The notes under the pieces: model-generated
Databases searched by the model: none
Seen by the model: the letters and a program-made list of their open reading frames with translations, nothing else
Told to the model about the DNA's origin: nothing
Part shown: piece by piece, positions 1-6,140 of the stretch
Layout of the letters: the number at the start of each line of letters is the position of its first letter
How positions within the stretch are numbered: position 1 is the first letter of the stretch
Position numbers and translations under genes: made by a program
Assembly: GCA_016927125.1 (NCBI GenBank)
Contig: JAFGNG010000159.1
Location: 1-9,684 of the forward strand
DNA: 9,684 nt
Reading direction: 5' to 3'
DNA from: Planctomycetota bacterium
GTDB lineage: Bacteria; Planctomycetota; SZUA-567; JAFGNG01

Positions 1-27
1 TCATAACAATGAATTATATCTATATTT

Positions 28-297
28 ATGTTATATTATATACGGAATATGTCTTTTTATAATCATACTTCTATTTTAAAGCTTTTATTTCATTTTTATG
101 ATATTATTGTTTTAATGGGAAGTCGTGATTCAGCATTATCTTTCGTTAAATTATGTTTTAAATTTATTGATATTTTCTTCAAGATTTGCAAAAAATTATT
201 CGCTTTTATCTTGACAAAGACATTATCGGCTGGTAATATTAGTGTAATAAATGAAGAACGTGCAAAACGTACCAGGCAGATATTGAAAATGTTTTAA
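28..297 (+). CDS. doubtful small ORF, A+T-rich, no known family
   Basis: This is an open frame of 89 codons in a very A+T-rich stretch. It encodes a hydrophobic, Phe/Ile/Lys-rich peptide with no motif I recognise. No Shine-Dalgarno sequence precedes the ATG at 28. An internal ATG at 115 would give 60 residues, also without a clear ribosome site. A near-consensus sigma-70 promoter (211-239) lies inside the frame, which argues that the DNA is regulatory rather than coding. Its composition differs sharply from the G+C-richer genes downstream. It is most likely a chance open frame in A+T-rich intergenic DNA; a degraded or recently acquired small gene is the alternative. Confidence 0.15.
   Translation: MLYYIRNMSFYNHTSILKLLFHFYDIIVLMGSRDSALSFVKLCFKFIDIFFKICKKLFAFILTKTLSAGNISVINEERAKRTRQILKMF
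211..239 (+). promoter_or_regulatory. strong sigma-70 promoter, extended -10
   Basis: A perfect -35 box TTGACA (211-216) is followed by a 17-base spacer and TAATAT (234-239). TG at 231-232 sits one base upstream of the -10 hexamer, as in extended -10 promoters. Transcription would start near 246. The first intrinsic terminator downstream is at 522-545, and no credible protein gene lies between. This predicts a transcript of about 300 nt that carries the structured repeat region. Confidence 0.65.
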
Positions 298-345
298 TCA
301 ATTTTACAGTCATACATTGTTATCGGACTATACAGGTTTGGCGCT

Positions 346-374
346 TTCCTTCCCCAACTGCCCGACACCTGCGC
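346..374 (+). repeat. 29-base direct repeat, copy 1 (loop of hairpin H1)
   Basis: This copy is identical over 29 bases to 464-492. It opens TTCCTTCCCC and ends GACACCTGCGC. Its first 25 bases (346-370) fill the 26-nt apical loop of hairpin H1, and the final GCGC (371-374) starts the 3' arm of the stem. The stem pairs 332-344 with 371-383 through 13 consecutive pairs, including G-U pairs at 338/377 and 335/380. Confidence 0.9.
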
Positions 375-392
375 CAGACTTGTCCGTTACAA

Positions 393-434
393 AGGAAGCC
401 GCTTGTATGACTGCCACTGATAAGCAGGCTTCCT
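393..434 (+). other. hairpin H2 between the two repeat copies
   Basis: AGGAAGCC (393-400) pairs with GGCTTCCT (427-434), and GCTT (401-404) pairs with AAGC (422-425). One A (426) is bulged on the 3' side and a G-U pair (405/421) can extend the stem. The loop is 406-420. It lies between H1 and H3 with only short linkers, consistent with one compact RNA of consecutive stem-loops. Confidence 0.6.
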
Positions 435-463
435 AATCGGCGGGGCAACGGGGATGGCACCAC

Positions 464-492
464 TTCCTTCCCCAACTGCCCGACACCTGCGC
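464..492 (+). repeat. 29-base direct repeat, copy 2 (loop of hairpin H3)
   Basis: This is the second perfect copy of the repeat at 346-374, starting 118 bases after the first. It forms the apical part of hairpin H3, whose stem uses unrelated flanking sequence: 449-458 pairs with 491-500, and 439-446 pairs with 503-510. Only the last two bases of the repeat (491-492) enter the stem here, against four in copy 1. Keeping the loop while the stems differ is the pattern expected when the loop is the functional part. Confidence 0.9.
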
Positions 493-521
493 TATCTCCG
501 AGGTCCCGCCCTCTAACACCC

Positions 522-545
522 AGGGCCTTTTTAAAGGCCCTTTTT
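522..545 (+). terminator. intrinsic terminator of the candidate ncRNA
   Basis: AGGGCCTT (522-529) pairs with AAGGCCCT (534-541) around a 4-nt loop, and the stem runs straight into TTTTT (541-545). The U-tract lies on the + strand side only, so the unit it ends reads left to right. It lies 228 bases upstream of the ABC ATPase start and 12 bases after hairpin H3. Confidence 0.8.
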
Positions 546-571
546 AAATATAAGCAGTATGAGCGGTTTTT

Positions 572-636
572 AGGACAGGGAGGTGGACTCCTGCCTCCCA
601 GACAAAACACCAACGCGGTTGCCTTCCTGTCCTTTT
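572..636 (+). promoter_or_regulatory. two mutually exclusive hairpins, attenuator-like
   Basis: Two good stems share the same 5' strand. Fold A pairs GGGAGGTGG (578-586) with CTGCCTCCC (591-599) around a 4-nt loop, nine pairs in all. Fold B pairs AGGACAGGGAGGT (572-584) with GCCTTCCTGTCCT (621-633), 13 pairs with two G-U, and leads into a U-rich tract (TTTT, CC, TTT at 633-641). Fold B therefore resembles an imperfect terminator and fold A would prevent it. A small CAAC/GTTG stem (611-614 with 618-621) also competes with fold B. It may tune read-through from upstream into the ABC operon, or act as a backup terminator. No ligand-binding domain of a known riboswitch is recognised. Confidence 0.4.
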
Positions 637-714
637 CCTTTCTGTTTACCGCAATAACCCTTCATTGCCATAATCATTTATCTGTCAAGATATCGATAAC
701 CTTTGCTTTCACCT

Positions 715-744
715 CTGAAAATCGTTATAGTAATGGGCTATAAT
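715..744 (+). promoter_or_regulatory. sigma-70 promoter of the ABC operon
   Basis: A perfect -10 box TATAAT (739-744) is preceded by an 18-base spacer and a weak -35 match CTGAAA (715-720, 4 of 6). Transcription would start near 751, giving a leader of only about 22 nt with GGAG at 761-764 as the ribosome site for the ATPase gene. Confidence 0.55.
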
Positions 745-772
745 TACCTGCGCAATTCATGGAGTCAGCCGG

Positions 773-1756
773 ATGAATCCCATTATTGAAGTGCGAGATT
801 TAAGCAAGTCTTATGGCCCGCACCTGGCCCTGGATAAGCTCAGCTTTGCCATTGAGAAGGGCGGCGTGATCGGCTTGCTCGGCATTAATGGCGCGGGTAA
901 AAGCACCTTGATGCGCATTCTTTCCTGCTACCTCCAGCCCTCGGCGGGAACCGCCCGGGTGAACGGCATTGAAGTAAGCGCCGCCCCCCTGTTAGTGAAA
1001 CAACAGGTCAGCTACCTGCCGGAGAATACTCCGCTTTATCCAGAGCTCAGGGTAACAGAATTTCTGCATTATCGCGCGCGGCTCAAAGGCATCCCCCGGG
1101 CAAGGCGGCAGGCCACGGTGACAGAGGCGGTGCTGCGGTGCGGCCTGGAGGGGGTCGCCAGCCGGATTATCGGCCAGCTCTCCAAGGGCTATTGCCAGCG
1201 GGTCGGCCTGGCCGACTGCTTGCTTTCGGACGCGGAGCTGTTAATCCTGGATGAACCGACAGTCGGACTCGATCCCAACCAGATCCGCGATGCCCGGCGC
1301 TTCATTACCGACCTGGGTAAAGTTCGCAGCGTGCTTCTGTCAACCCACATTCTCCATGAAGTCGAATTGCTTTGCCGGATTGTGATTATTATTCACCAGG
1401 GGCGCCTCCTGGCAATCGACACCCCGCAGGAACTCTGCAGGCGAACCCGCCAGCGCGGCGGCTTTCTTCTTGAGGCGATTGCCGCTCCCGCCATGGTCGA
1501 TTCCCTGGCAAAACTTGCGGGGGTCAGCGAGGTTGAAGAAGCCGGGCGCGACCTGGAAGGCAATGTCCGCTTCCGGCTCACCTACTCCCGTGAGCGGGGC
1601 GAATCGCAGGAAAAGGATTTGCGTATTGAGATCCTGAAGCTGTTCAGCCAGAAGGGTTGGATCCTGCAGGAACTCCGGACCGAGCCGGTGCGACTGGAAG
1701 ATATTTTTGCTGAAATTACTGCCGCCCCGGCGGAAGTTTCACCGCAGGGGGTATAA
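773..1756 (+). CDS. ABC transporter ATP-binding protein, GldA-type
   Basis: This is a cytoplasmic ATPase of 327 residues that would power the permease encoded next to it. It has every ABC nucleotide-binding motif in order: Walker A GINGAGKST (37-45), a Q-loop region reading YLPE (81-84), the signature LSKGYCQRVGLA (136-147), Walker B LLILDEP (156-162) with Glu161 as the catalytic base, the D-loop GLDP (165-168) and the switch histidine in STHIL (His192). The altered signature (LSKGY rather than LSGGQ) and the Q-loop with Glu in place of Gln are common in ABC-2 exporter ATPases of the GldA/CcmA group. Residues from about 225 onward form a C-terminal extension typical of that group. The ATG at 773 has GGAG eight bases upstream. 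The permease gene starts two bases after the stop. The general function is certain; the substrate is not visible. Confidence 0.95.
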   Translation: MNPIIEVRDLSKSYGPHLALDKLSFAIEKGGVIGLLGINGAGKSTLMRILSCYLQPSAGTARVNGIEVSAAPLLVKQQVSYLPENTPLYPELRVTEFLHYRARLKGIPRARRQATVTEAVLRCGLEGVASRIIGQLSKGYCQRVGLADCLLSDAELLILDEPTVGLDPNQIRDARRFITDLGKVRSVLLSTHILHEVELLCRIVIIIHQGRLLAIDTPQELCRRTRQRGGFLLEAIAAPAMVDSLAKLAGVSEVEEAGRDLEGNVRFRLTYSRERGESQEKDLRIEILKLFSQKGWILQELRTEPVRLEDIFAEITAAPAEVSPQGV

Positions 1757-1758
1757 CC

Positions 1759-4185
1759 ATGGTAACGGCTTTCAAGCTGAATTTTTATAACCTCCTCCAC
1801 AGTGTCGCCAATATCACTGCCCTCACCCGGCGTGAGATCCTCTCCATGCTGGTCAGCCCGGCTACCTATATTGTGATCACCTTTTTTGTGGCCATTAACA
1901 GCCTGATCTTCTATTTGATGCCGTTGCAATACCAGGTTGCCACCTTTGAACCCATGCTGCAGATGATTAAATTTTTGGGAATCTTCTTCGTGCCCCTGCT
2001 GACCATGAAGCTCTTTGCCGAGGAGCGGCGAACCGGCACCATCGAGATCCTCCTGACCGCGCCGGTGCGCCCCCTTGAGATTGTAATTGCAAAATACAAA
2101 GCCGCCATGTTCTTCTACCTCCTCATGCTCCTGCCCTGTGTCGCTTACATTGCCCTCCTGGCCTGGGCCGGCCGGATTGACCGGGGCCTGGTAGCAACGC
2201 AGATGCTTGGCCTGCTGTTACTTGGAATGTTGTACGTTGCCGTCGGGCTCTTCACCTCCAGCATTACCCGCAGCCAGATTGCGGCGGCGATGGGGGCGAG
2301 CGTGCTGCTCTTTGTCTTATGGTTATTGTGGTTTGCCTCCGGTGAAGGGTCCACGTTATTTGCAAGTATTCTGGAAAATCTTACCCTGCCCCCGCACTTT
2401 GATCGCTCCTTCGCTAAGGGCGTGATTGCTACCGGCGACTTGGTGTATTTCCTCACCGCGATTGTTTTCTTCCTCTTCCTGACCTGGAAGAGCATTTCCA
2501 TGGGAGAAGATGCCATTACGGGCAGCAGGGAGGAACGCCTTCCTTCCCGGGGAATCCTGCTGGCGGTTCTCGGCGTTTTGGCGCTCGAAGCCGGGATTGT
2601 CGGGGTAGCCGCGGTGGATGTGCAGCAGCAGAGCGTGACGGAGATTCTTGAGCTCTGGCAGGGCGGCGCCTACTCCCCTCTGCTCTGGGTAGGATTGCCC
2701 TTCGCTATGGCCATTCTTCTGGGAGCCCTGGCCCTCTTCCTTAATTTTTCCTGGCGCGGCTACCTGCGCCTCTCCGCACTGCTTAACCTGCAACGGCTGA
2801 ATCTCTTGGCAGGCGGCTTGGCATTGGTGGTGATCATTTTCAATATTAATCTTTTTGCGGGGCGGCACTCCAGCCGTTACGACCTGACCGAGGTGGGCTT
2901 AAATTCACTCACTGCCGAGACCAGGCATGTGTTGGATGCGCTCCAGGAGCCGGTGCATATCTCCGTCTTTTACACTGCCCAGGATCAATATGAAGGCGTG
3001 GAACTGTTGGCTCGCACCCAGGCGTTGCTGGAGGAATACGAAGCCTACAGCCCGCGCGTCCTGGTGGAGTACCTGGATCCGTTGGCCAAACCGCTGCCTG
3101 CCCGGAAGCGCGCAACCGAACTGGGCCTGCCGTTGCCGCAGCTTCCCTTTTACAGCGTGGTGGAATACCGGGGCCAGAAGCGCCTGATCCCGTGGAATTA
3201 TATTGCTGCCAAGAAAGCTGACCTCCTGGGGCAGACCGAGCAGATCTTTCTGGGCGAGCAGAGCTTCACCGAAGCCATCCGCAAGGTTTTTGATCCGCGC
3301 GTTTCCCGAATCTATTTCAGCGAGGGGCATGTGGAATATAATGCTACCAGCACCGCCAAGATTGCGCGGTCCGCGGGCAGATTCGCCCGGGAGCTTAAAC
3401 TCTACGGCTATGAGGTCGACCGCCTGCCCTTGATGGGGTCGGACAAGGTGCCGCCGGATTGCGATCTCCTGATCCTGGCCGGCCCCCAGGCGCCGTTTAA
3501 CGCGCCGGATCTCATGGTATTGAAAAACTATCTTGATAACGGGGGCCATGCGATGTTCTTGTTTGATCCGCGCATCGGCAAGGAGCCGGAAACCGGCCTG
3601 GAGAAGCTGCTAAAAAATTATGGCATTCGGGTTCACCACAACCTTCTTGCGGATCACCGCTATAACGCCGGAGGAGCAGCCACTGTTATTCAGGTGCTGG
3701 GGAATAACTCCCATGAAATCACGGCCGCGAGCACTGAACTGCGGTGTTACCTTGCCGAAGCCCGCTCGCTTGGCATCCGTTCCGGAATTAGTGTCCAGGC
3801 TGGCTGGCGGGGGGAGCAGCTCTTGCAGAGCTCCGACCAGGCGCGCGCGCTCAACCTCGAATCCAGACAAAGCGGGCAGGGTCCGTTTGTCTGCGCGGTA
3901 GCGGCGGAAGGGCCCCAGAGAGCGCGGATAGTGGTAGTGGGGGATGCTGATCTCTGCGGTAACCTCAACCTTGGCATGGGAAATAACGGGCAGTTCCTGC
4001 GCTCTGCGGTGAATTGGCTTTGCAACCGGGAGGATCGGATCTTCATCCCCGAACGGGAAGATGAAGACCGCTCCTTTATCCTTTCCGCCCAGCAACGCCG
4101 AGTAGTCTGGTGGGTGGCGCTGGTCGGCTTGCCGCAGATCTTCCTCCTTGCCGGCGTGCTGTCCTGGTGGATGAGAAGGAAATAG
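1759..4185 (+). CDS. ABC-2 permease fused to GldG-type extracytoplasmic domain
   Basis: This protein of 808 residues combines two functions that are separate genes (GldF and GldG) in Bacteroidota. The N-terminal part (about 1-245) is an ABC-2 permease with about six membrane segments and the characteristic EERRTGTIEILLTAPV stretch (88-103). Further hydrophobic segments near 266-286, 310-330 and 346-365 lead into a large soluble domain (about 370-780). That domain begins with the GldG hallmark RYDLTEVGLNSL (373-384) and contains SEGHVE (521-526), a DNGGHAMFLFDP stretch (593-604) and LRSAVNWL (747-754). A final membrane helix (about 782-803) ends in MRRK, placing the domain outside the cytoplasmic membrane. 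The ATG at 1759 has AGGGGG (1746-1751) seven bases upstream, inside the end of the ATPase gene, suggesting coupled translation. As the only permease in the operon it probably works as a homodimer. The substrate is unknown. Confidence 0.92.
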   Translation: MVTAFKLNFYNLLHSVANITALTRREILSMLVSPATYIVITFFVAINSLIFYLMPLQYQVATFEPMLQMIKFLGIFFVPLLTMKLFAEERRTGTIEILLTAPVRPLEIVIAKYKAAMFFYLLMLLPCVAYIALLAWAGRIDRGLVATQMLGLLLLGMLYVAVGLFTSSITRSQIAAAMGASVLLFVLWLLWFASGEGSTLFASILENLTLPPHFDRSFAKGVIATGDLVYFLTAIVFFLFLTWKSISMGEDAITGSREERLPSRGILLAVLGVLALEAGIVGVAAVDVQQQSVTEILELWQGGAYSPLLWVGLPFAMAILLGALALFLNFSWRGYLRLSALLNLQRLNLLAGGLALVVIIFNINLFAGRHSSRYDLTEVGLNSLTAETRHVLDALQEPVHISVFYTAQDQYEGVELLARTQALLEEYEAYSPRVLVEYLDPLAKPLPARKRATELGLPLPQLPFYSVVEYRGQKRLIPWNYIAAKKADLLGQTEQIFLGEQSFTEAIRKVFDPRVSRIYFSEGHVEYNATSTAKIARSAGRFARELKLYGYEVDRLPLMGSDKVPPDCDLLILAGPQAPFNAPDLMVLKNYLDNGGHAMFLFDPRIGKEPETGLEKLLKNYGIRVHHNLLADHRYNAGGAATVIQVLGNNSHEITAASTELRCYLAEARSLGIRSGISVQAGWRGEQLLQSSDQARALNLESRQSGQGPFVCAVAAEGPQRARIVVVGDADLCGNLNLGMGNNGQFLRSAVNWLCNREDRIFIPEREDEDRSFILSAQQRRVVWWVALVGLPQIFLLAGVLSWWMRRK
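4176..4180 (+). promoter_or_regulatory. ribosome binding site fixing the DUF4340 gene start
   Basis: AAGGA (4176-4180) lies seven bases before the ATG at 4188, within the last codons of the permease gene. An in-frame ATG exists at 4110 but has no such site, would overlap the permease gene by 76 bases, and would put 26 unrelated residues ahead of the membrane anchor. Confidence 0.75.
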
Positions 4186-4187
4186 CT

Positions 4188-6014
4188 ATGCGTTTAAAAA
4201 CTACCGTCATCCTTATCCTGATTGCTGCCGGGCTTAGTTTCTTGAACCTGGTAAATGCTTGGCAGCGACAGGTGGAGCTGGAGAAATCCGCTTACGCCGG
4301 GCTGCTGATGCCAATCCCCCTCAAAGAGGTGCAGGGATTTACTATTGATTATGGCGACGGGCAAAACCCGGTAGTCTGTCAAAGGATGGAGAAGCGCTGG
4401 CAATTGACCAGCCCCATCAACGACCTTGCCGACCGTTACGCCGTTGAAGAGGTGCTGGCGCTGGTCTCATACGGCCGGGCACGACCGGCAAGCAATCTCA
4501 CCGAGGCTGAGAGCGGGTTCAGTAAAGACTCCGCGACGCTAACCGTTTACAGCCCTGACCTGGCGGCAAAAGTTATCTTCGGAAAACAGGTGCCGGAGGA
4601 GAACAGTATCTACGTGCGGACTGAAAAACAACCGGGCGAAATTTTCCTGTTGGATATGGACATGGCCGCCTTTTTAAAGCGCCTCCCCGAAGAATTCCGG
4701 GCCATGGATTTGTTTCCAGGCAAGCCGGACAAGGTGCAAACTATCATTCTTGGGGGCGGCTCCGAAGTAAAAACTGGCGGGCAGATTGAACTGGAGCGCA
4801 CTGCCGGGGGGTGGAGGTTGCGCGCTCCCGGGAGCTGGCAGGCCGATGGGGAGAAGGTGGAAAATCTGCTGCAACGGTATTCCCAGTTGCGCGCGAAACA
4901 GGTGCTGGCCGAGGATCTTGAGCAGAAAGAGGATTTCGGCTTCAAGCGTGAGAACTCCGTTGTCCTGACGGTGATCACCGCCAAGGATGAAAGTGAAACC
5001 ATCATCCTGGCTCCCCCGCTTGCACCGGGCGGTAATGGCGCTGCCATAGTAATTGGGCGCAATGTTATCTTCGAGGTAGCGGACGGCCTGCGGCGCGCGA
5101 TCGCAACTGCTTCCGTGGACAGCTATCGCCAGAAGCGGCTGGAACCCCTCGCGGATGTCGAGGGGTTTGGAGAAATCCAGGTGGAGGTTTCTGGTACTCT
5201 CCTGCGCCTGCTGCGCAGTGAGACTCTCTGGTATGGGGAAACCCCGAGGAAATTCCCGGTTGATTTGGAAGTGTTGAACCAGTTAGTGCTGGAGATAGAG
5301 AACCTTACGGCCATAAGCTATATCAATGACCAACCTGAAACCCTGGCCGCGTACGGCCTGCAAAATCCGTGGATCCGCCTGCGGATAATCGATCTTGATG
5401 GCAAGGAGTGCATCAACCTTGCCATTGGGCAGAAAGCCGGCCAAAACGGCTATTACGCCTCCCTGGCCGGGCGGTCGGAAATTTTCACATTATCTGAAGA
5501 TTTTTCCCGCCTTCTCGCCAGACCATGGTATGTTTATCATGCGAGGCAAATTGCATACTTTACCGACTTGAAGCAGCCCTTCGCTTTGAGCATCTGGCAT
5601 CAGGGTAAAGACCCGCAAGGACCCCCGAGTGTGCGCTATAAACGCCTGCAGGGCCATGCCTGGCAGATGGATCTGCCCGAGACCCTCCCGGTAGATCCGA
5701 TGGCTCTTTACCGCGGGCCGCTCAGCGATAAAGGGCTGGGCGATCTGCGGGCGGCCAGGTTTGTCGGAACCGCGGCGGAAGGCCTGGCAAAATTTGGTCT
5801 TGACCCGCCCCGCCTCCGTGTGGTAGTAGAATACGCCTTATTTAAGGAAGACCTGAGCAAAAAAACCGTCTGTGACCTTGAAATCGGTGATCCGATGGAT
5901 AATTTTTACTATGCACGCTCAAGAACTTTTGCCGATGATCTAATCTTCGAAGTGGATAAGGCTTTGGTAGAAATGTTGCAGGCGGATTATGCGGAGCGCG
6001 AACCGGCAAATTAA
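4188..6014 (+). CDS. membrane-anchored DUF4340 protein, four repeated modules
   Basis: This is the third subunit of the ABC system, 608 residues from the preferred start. One N-terminal hydrophobic helix (about 5-24) follows the basic MRLK, so the rest should sit in the periplasm, either anchored or cleaved near NAW. The body reads as four copies of a DUF4340-like module, beginning near Trp71, Trp209, Trp348 and Trp492. The recurring pattern is W-x-L-x-x-P, then V/AD and a helix, often a YGLxxP or FGLDPP turn (389-394, 536-541), then a strand with IG (KVIFGK, IVIGRN, LAIGQK, LEIGDP), then Y and a final I/VF-x-L/V. DUF4340 proteins are regularly encoded beside GldG-type genes and are thought to be accessory parts of the transporter; no enzymatic function is known. 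The gene starts two bases after the permease stop. No catalytic motif is visible. Confidence 0.9.
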   Translation: MRLKTTVILILIAAGLSFLNLVNAWQRQVELEKSAYAGLLMPIPLKEVQGFTIDYGDGQNPVVCQRMEKRWQLTSPINDLADRYAVEEVLALVSYGRARPASNLTEAESGFSKDSATLTVYSPDLAAKVIFGKQVPEENSIYVRTEKQPGEIFLLDMDMAAFLKRLPEEFRAMDLFPGKPDKVQTIILGGGSEVKTGGQIELERTAGGWRLRAPGSWQADGEKVENLLQRYSQLRAKQVLAEDLEQKEDFGFKRENSVVLTVITAKDESETIILAPPLAPGGNGAAIVIGRNVIFEVADGLRRAIATASVDSYRQKRLEPLADVEGFGEIQVEVSGTLLRLLRSETLWYGETPRKFPVDLEVLNQLVLEIENLTAISYINDQPETLAAYGLQNPWIRLRIIDLDGKECINLAIGQKAGQNGYYASLAGRSEIFTLSEDFSRLLARPWYVYHARQIAYFTDLKQPFALSIWHQGKDPQGPPSVRYKRLQGHAWQMDLPETLPVDPMALYRGPLSDKGLGDLRAARFVGTAAEGLAKFGLDPPRLRVVVEYALFKEDLSKKTVCDLEIGDPMDNFYYARSRTFADDLIFEVDKALVEMLQADYAEREPAN

Positions 6015-6018
6015 ATTA

Positions 6019-6046
6019 TTAAGCTTTTTTTATGCTTAACTTTTTG
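6019..6046 (+). terminator. weak candidate terminator after the ABC operon
   Basis: TTAAGC (6019-6024) and GCTTAA (6034-6039) form a 6-bp stem around a T-rich 9-nt loop, followed by CTTTTT (6040-6045). It begins five bases after the stop codon of the DUF4340 gene, the right place for an operon terminator. The stem is short and A+T-rich, so termination may be inefficient. Confidence 0.4.
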
Positions 6047-6068
6047 AAACAGGATAGCAACAGTTGCT

Positions 6069-6097
6069 CTTACATAGCAATTACACCTACGGATAAT
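6069..6097 (+). promoter_or_regulatory. candidate sigma-70 promoter of the dksA-like operon
   Basis: CTTACA (6069-6074, 4 of 6) lies 17 bases before GATAAT (6092-6097, 5 of 6), with an expected start near 6104. A short inverted repeat AGCAA/TTGCT (6056-6060 with 6064-6068) lies directly upstream of the -35 box and could be an operator; that is speculation. Confidence 0.4.
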
Positions 6098-6140
6098 TGA
6101 ACCTTAGGAATGATTTTTTTTTAAAGGAGCGTAACCTCAG

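Larger units (their letters stand above)
246..545 (+). ncRNA. candidate structured non-coding RNA, two hairpins with identical loops
   Basis: This is a predicted transcription unit running from the promoter at 211-239 to the intrinsic terminator at 522-545. The A+T-rich leader (246-331) is followed by hairpin H1 (332-344 with 371-383, 13 pairs, two G-U), H2 (393-404 with 422-434, 12 pairs, one bulged A at 426) and H3 (439-446 with 503-510, then 449-458 with 491-500, 18 pairs, AA/AG internal loop). The terminator hairpin comes last. H1 and H3 have different stem sequences, yet both present the same C-rich loop, which is most of a 29-base perfect direct repeat. The G+C-rich core stands out from A+T-rich surroundings, as expected for a folded RNA. 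I do not recognise it as 6S, tmRNA, RNase P or SRP RNA. It could be a trans-acting small RNA whose C-rich loops target purine-rich ribosome sites, a protein-binding RNA, or a tandem leader element. All pairings were worked out by hand. Confidence 0.55.

Noticed and set aside
346..492. CRISPR array
   Set aside because: There are only two copies, separated by 89 bases that themselves form a hairpin; no third repeat or cas gene is present.
246..545. 6S RNA, tmRNA, RNase P RNA or SRP RNA
   Set aside because: There is no long closing stem joining the two ends as in 6S, no tRNA-like acceptor or tag frame as in tmRNA, no conserved RNase P core, and no SRP GGAAGCAGC-type tip.
320..613. Open frame of 97 codons on the minus strand
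   Set aside because: It runs antisense through the hairpins, both repeat copies and the terminator, has no recognisable protein motif, and its Gly/Arg/Pro-rich content simply reflects the structured G+C-rich DNA.
688..702. Palindrome TATCGATA (691-698) as an operator for the ABC operon
   Set aside because: It is a short A+T-rich palindrome upstream of the -35 region with no second copy nearby; chance is a sufficient explanation.
4110..4187. Upstream in-frame ATG as the start of the DUF4340 protein
   Set aside because: It lies inside the permease gene, lacks a ribosome site, and would put 26 residues read from the overlapping frame before the membrane anchor.
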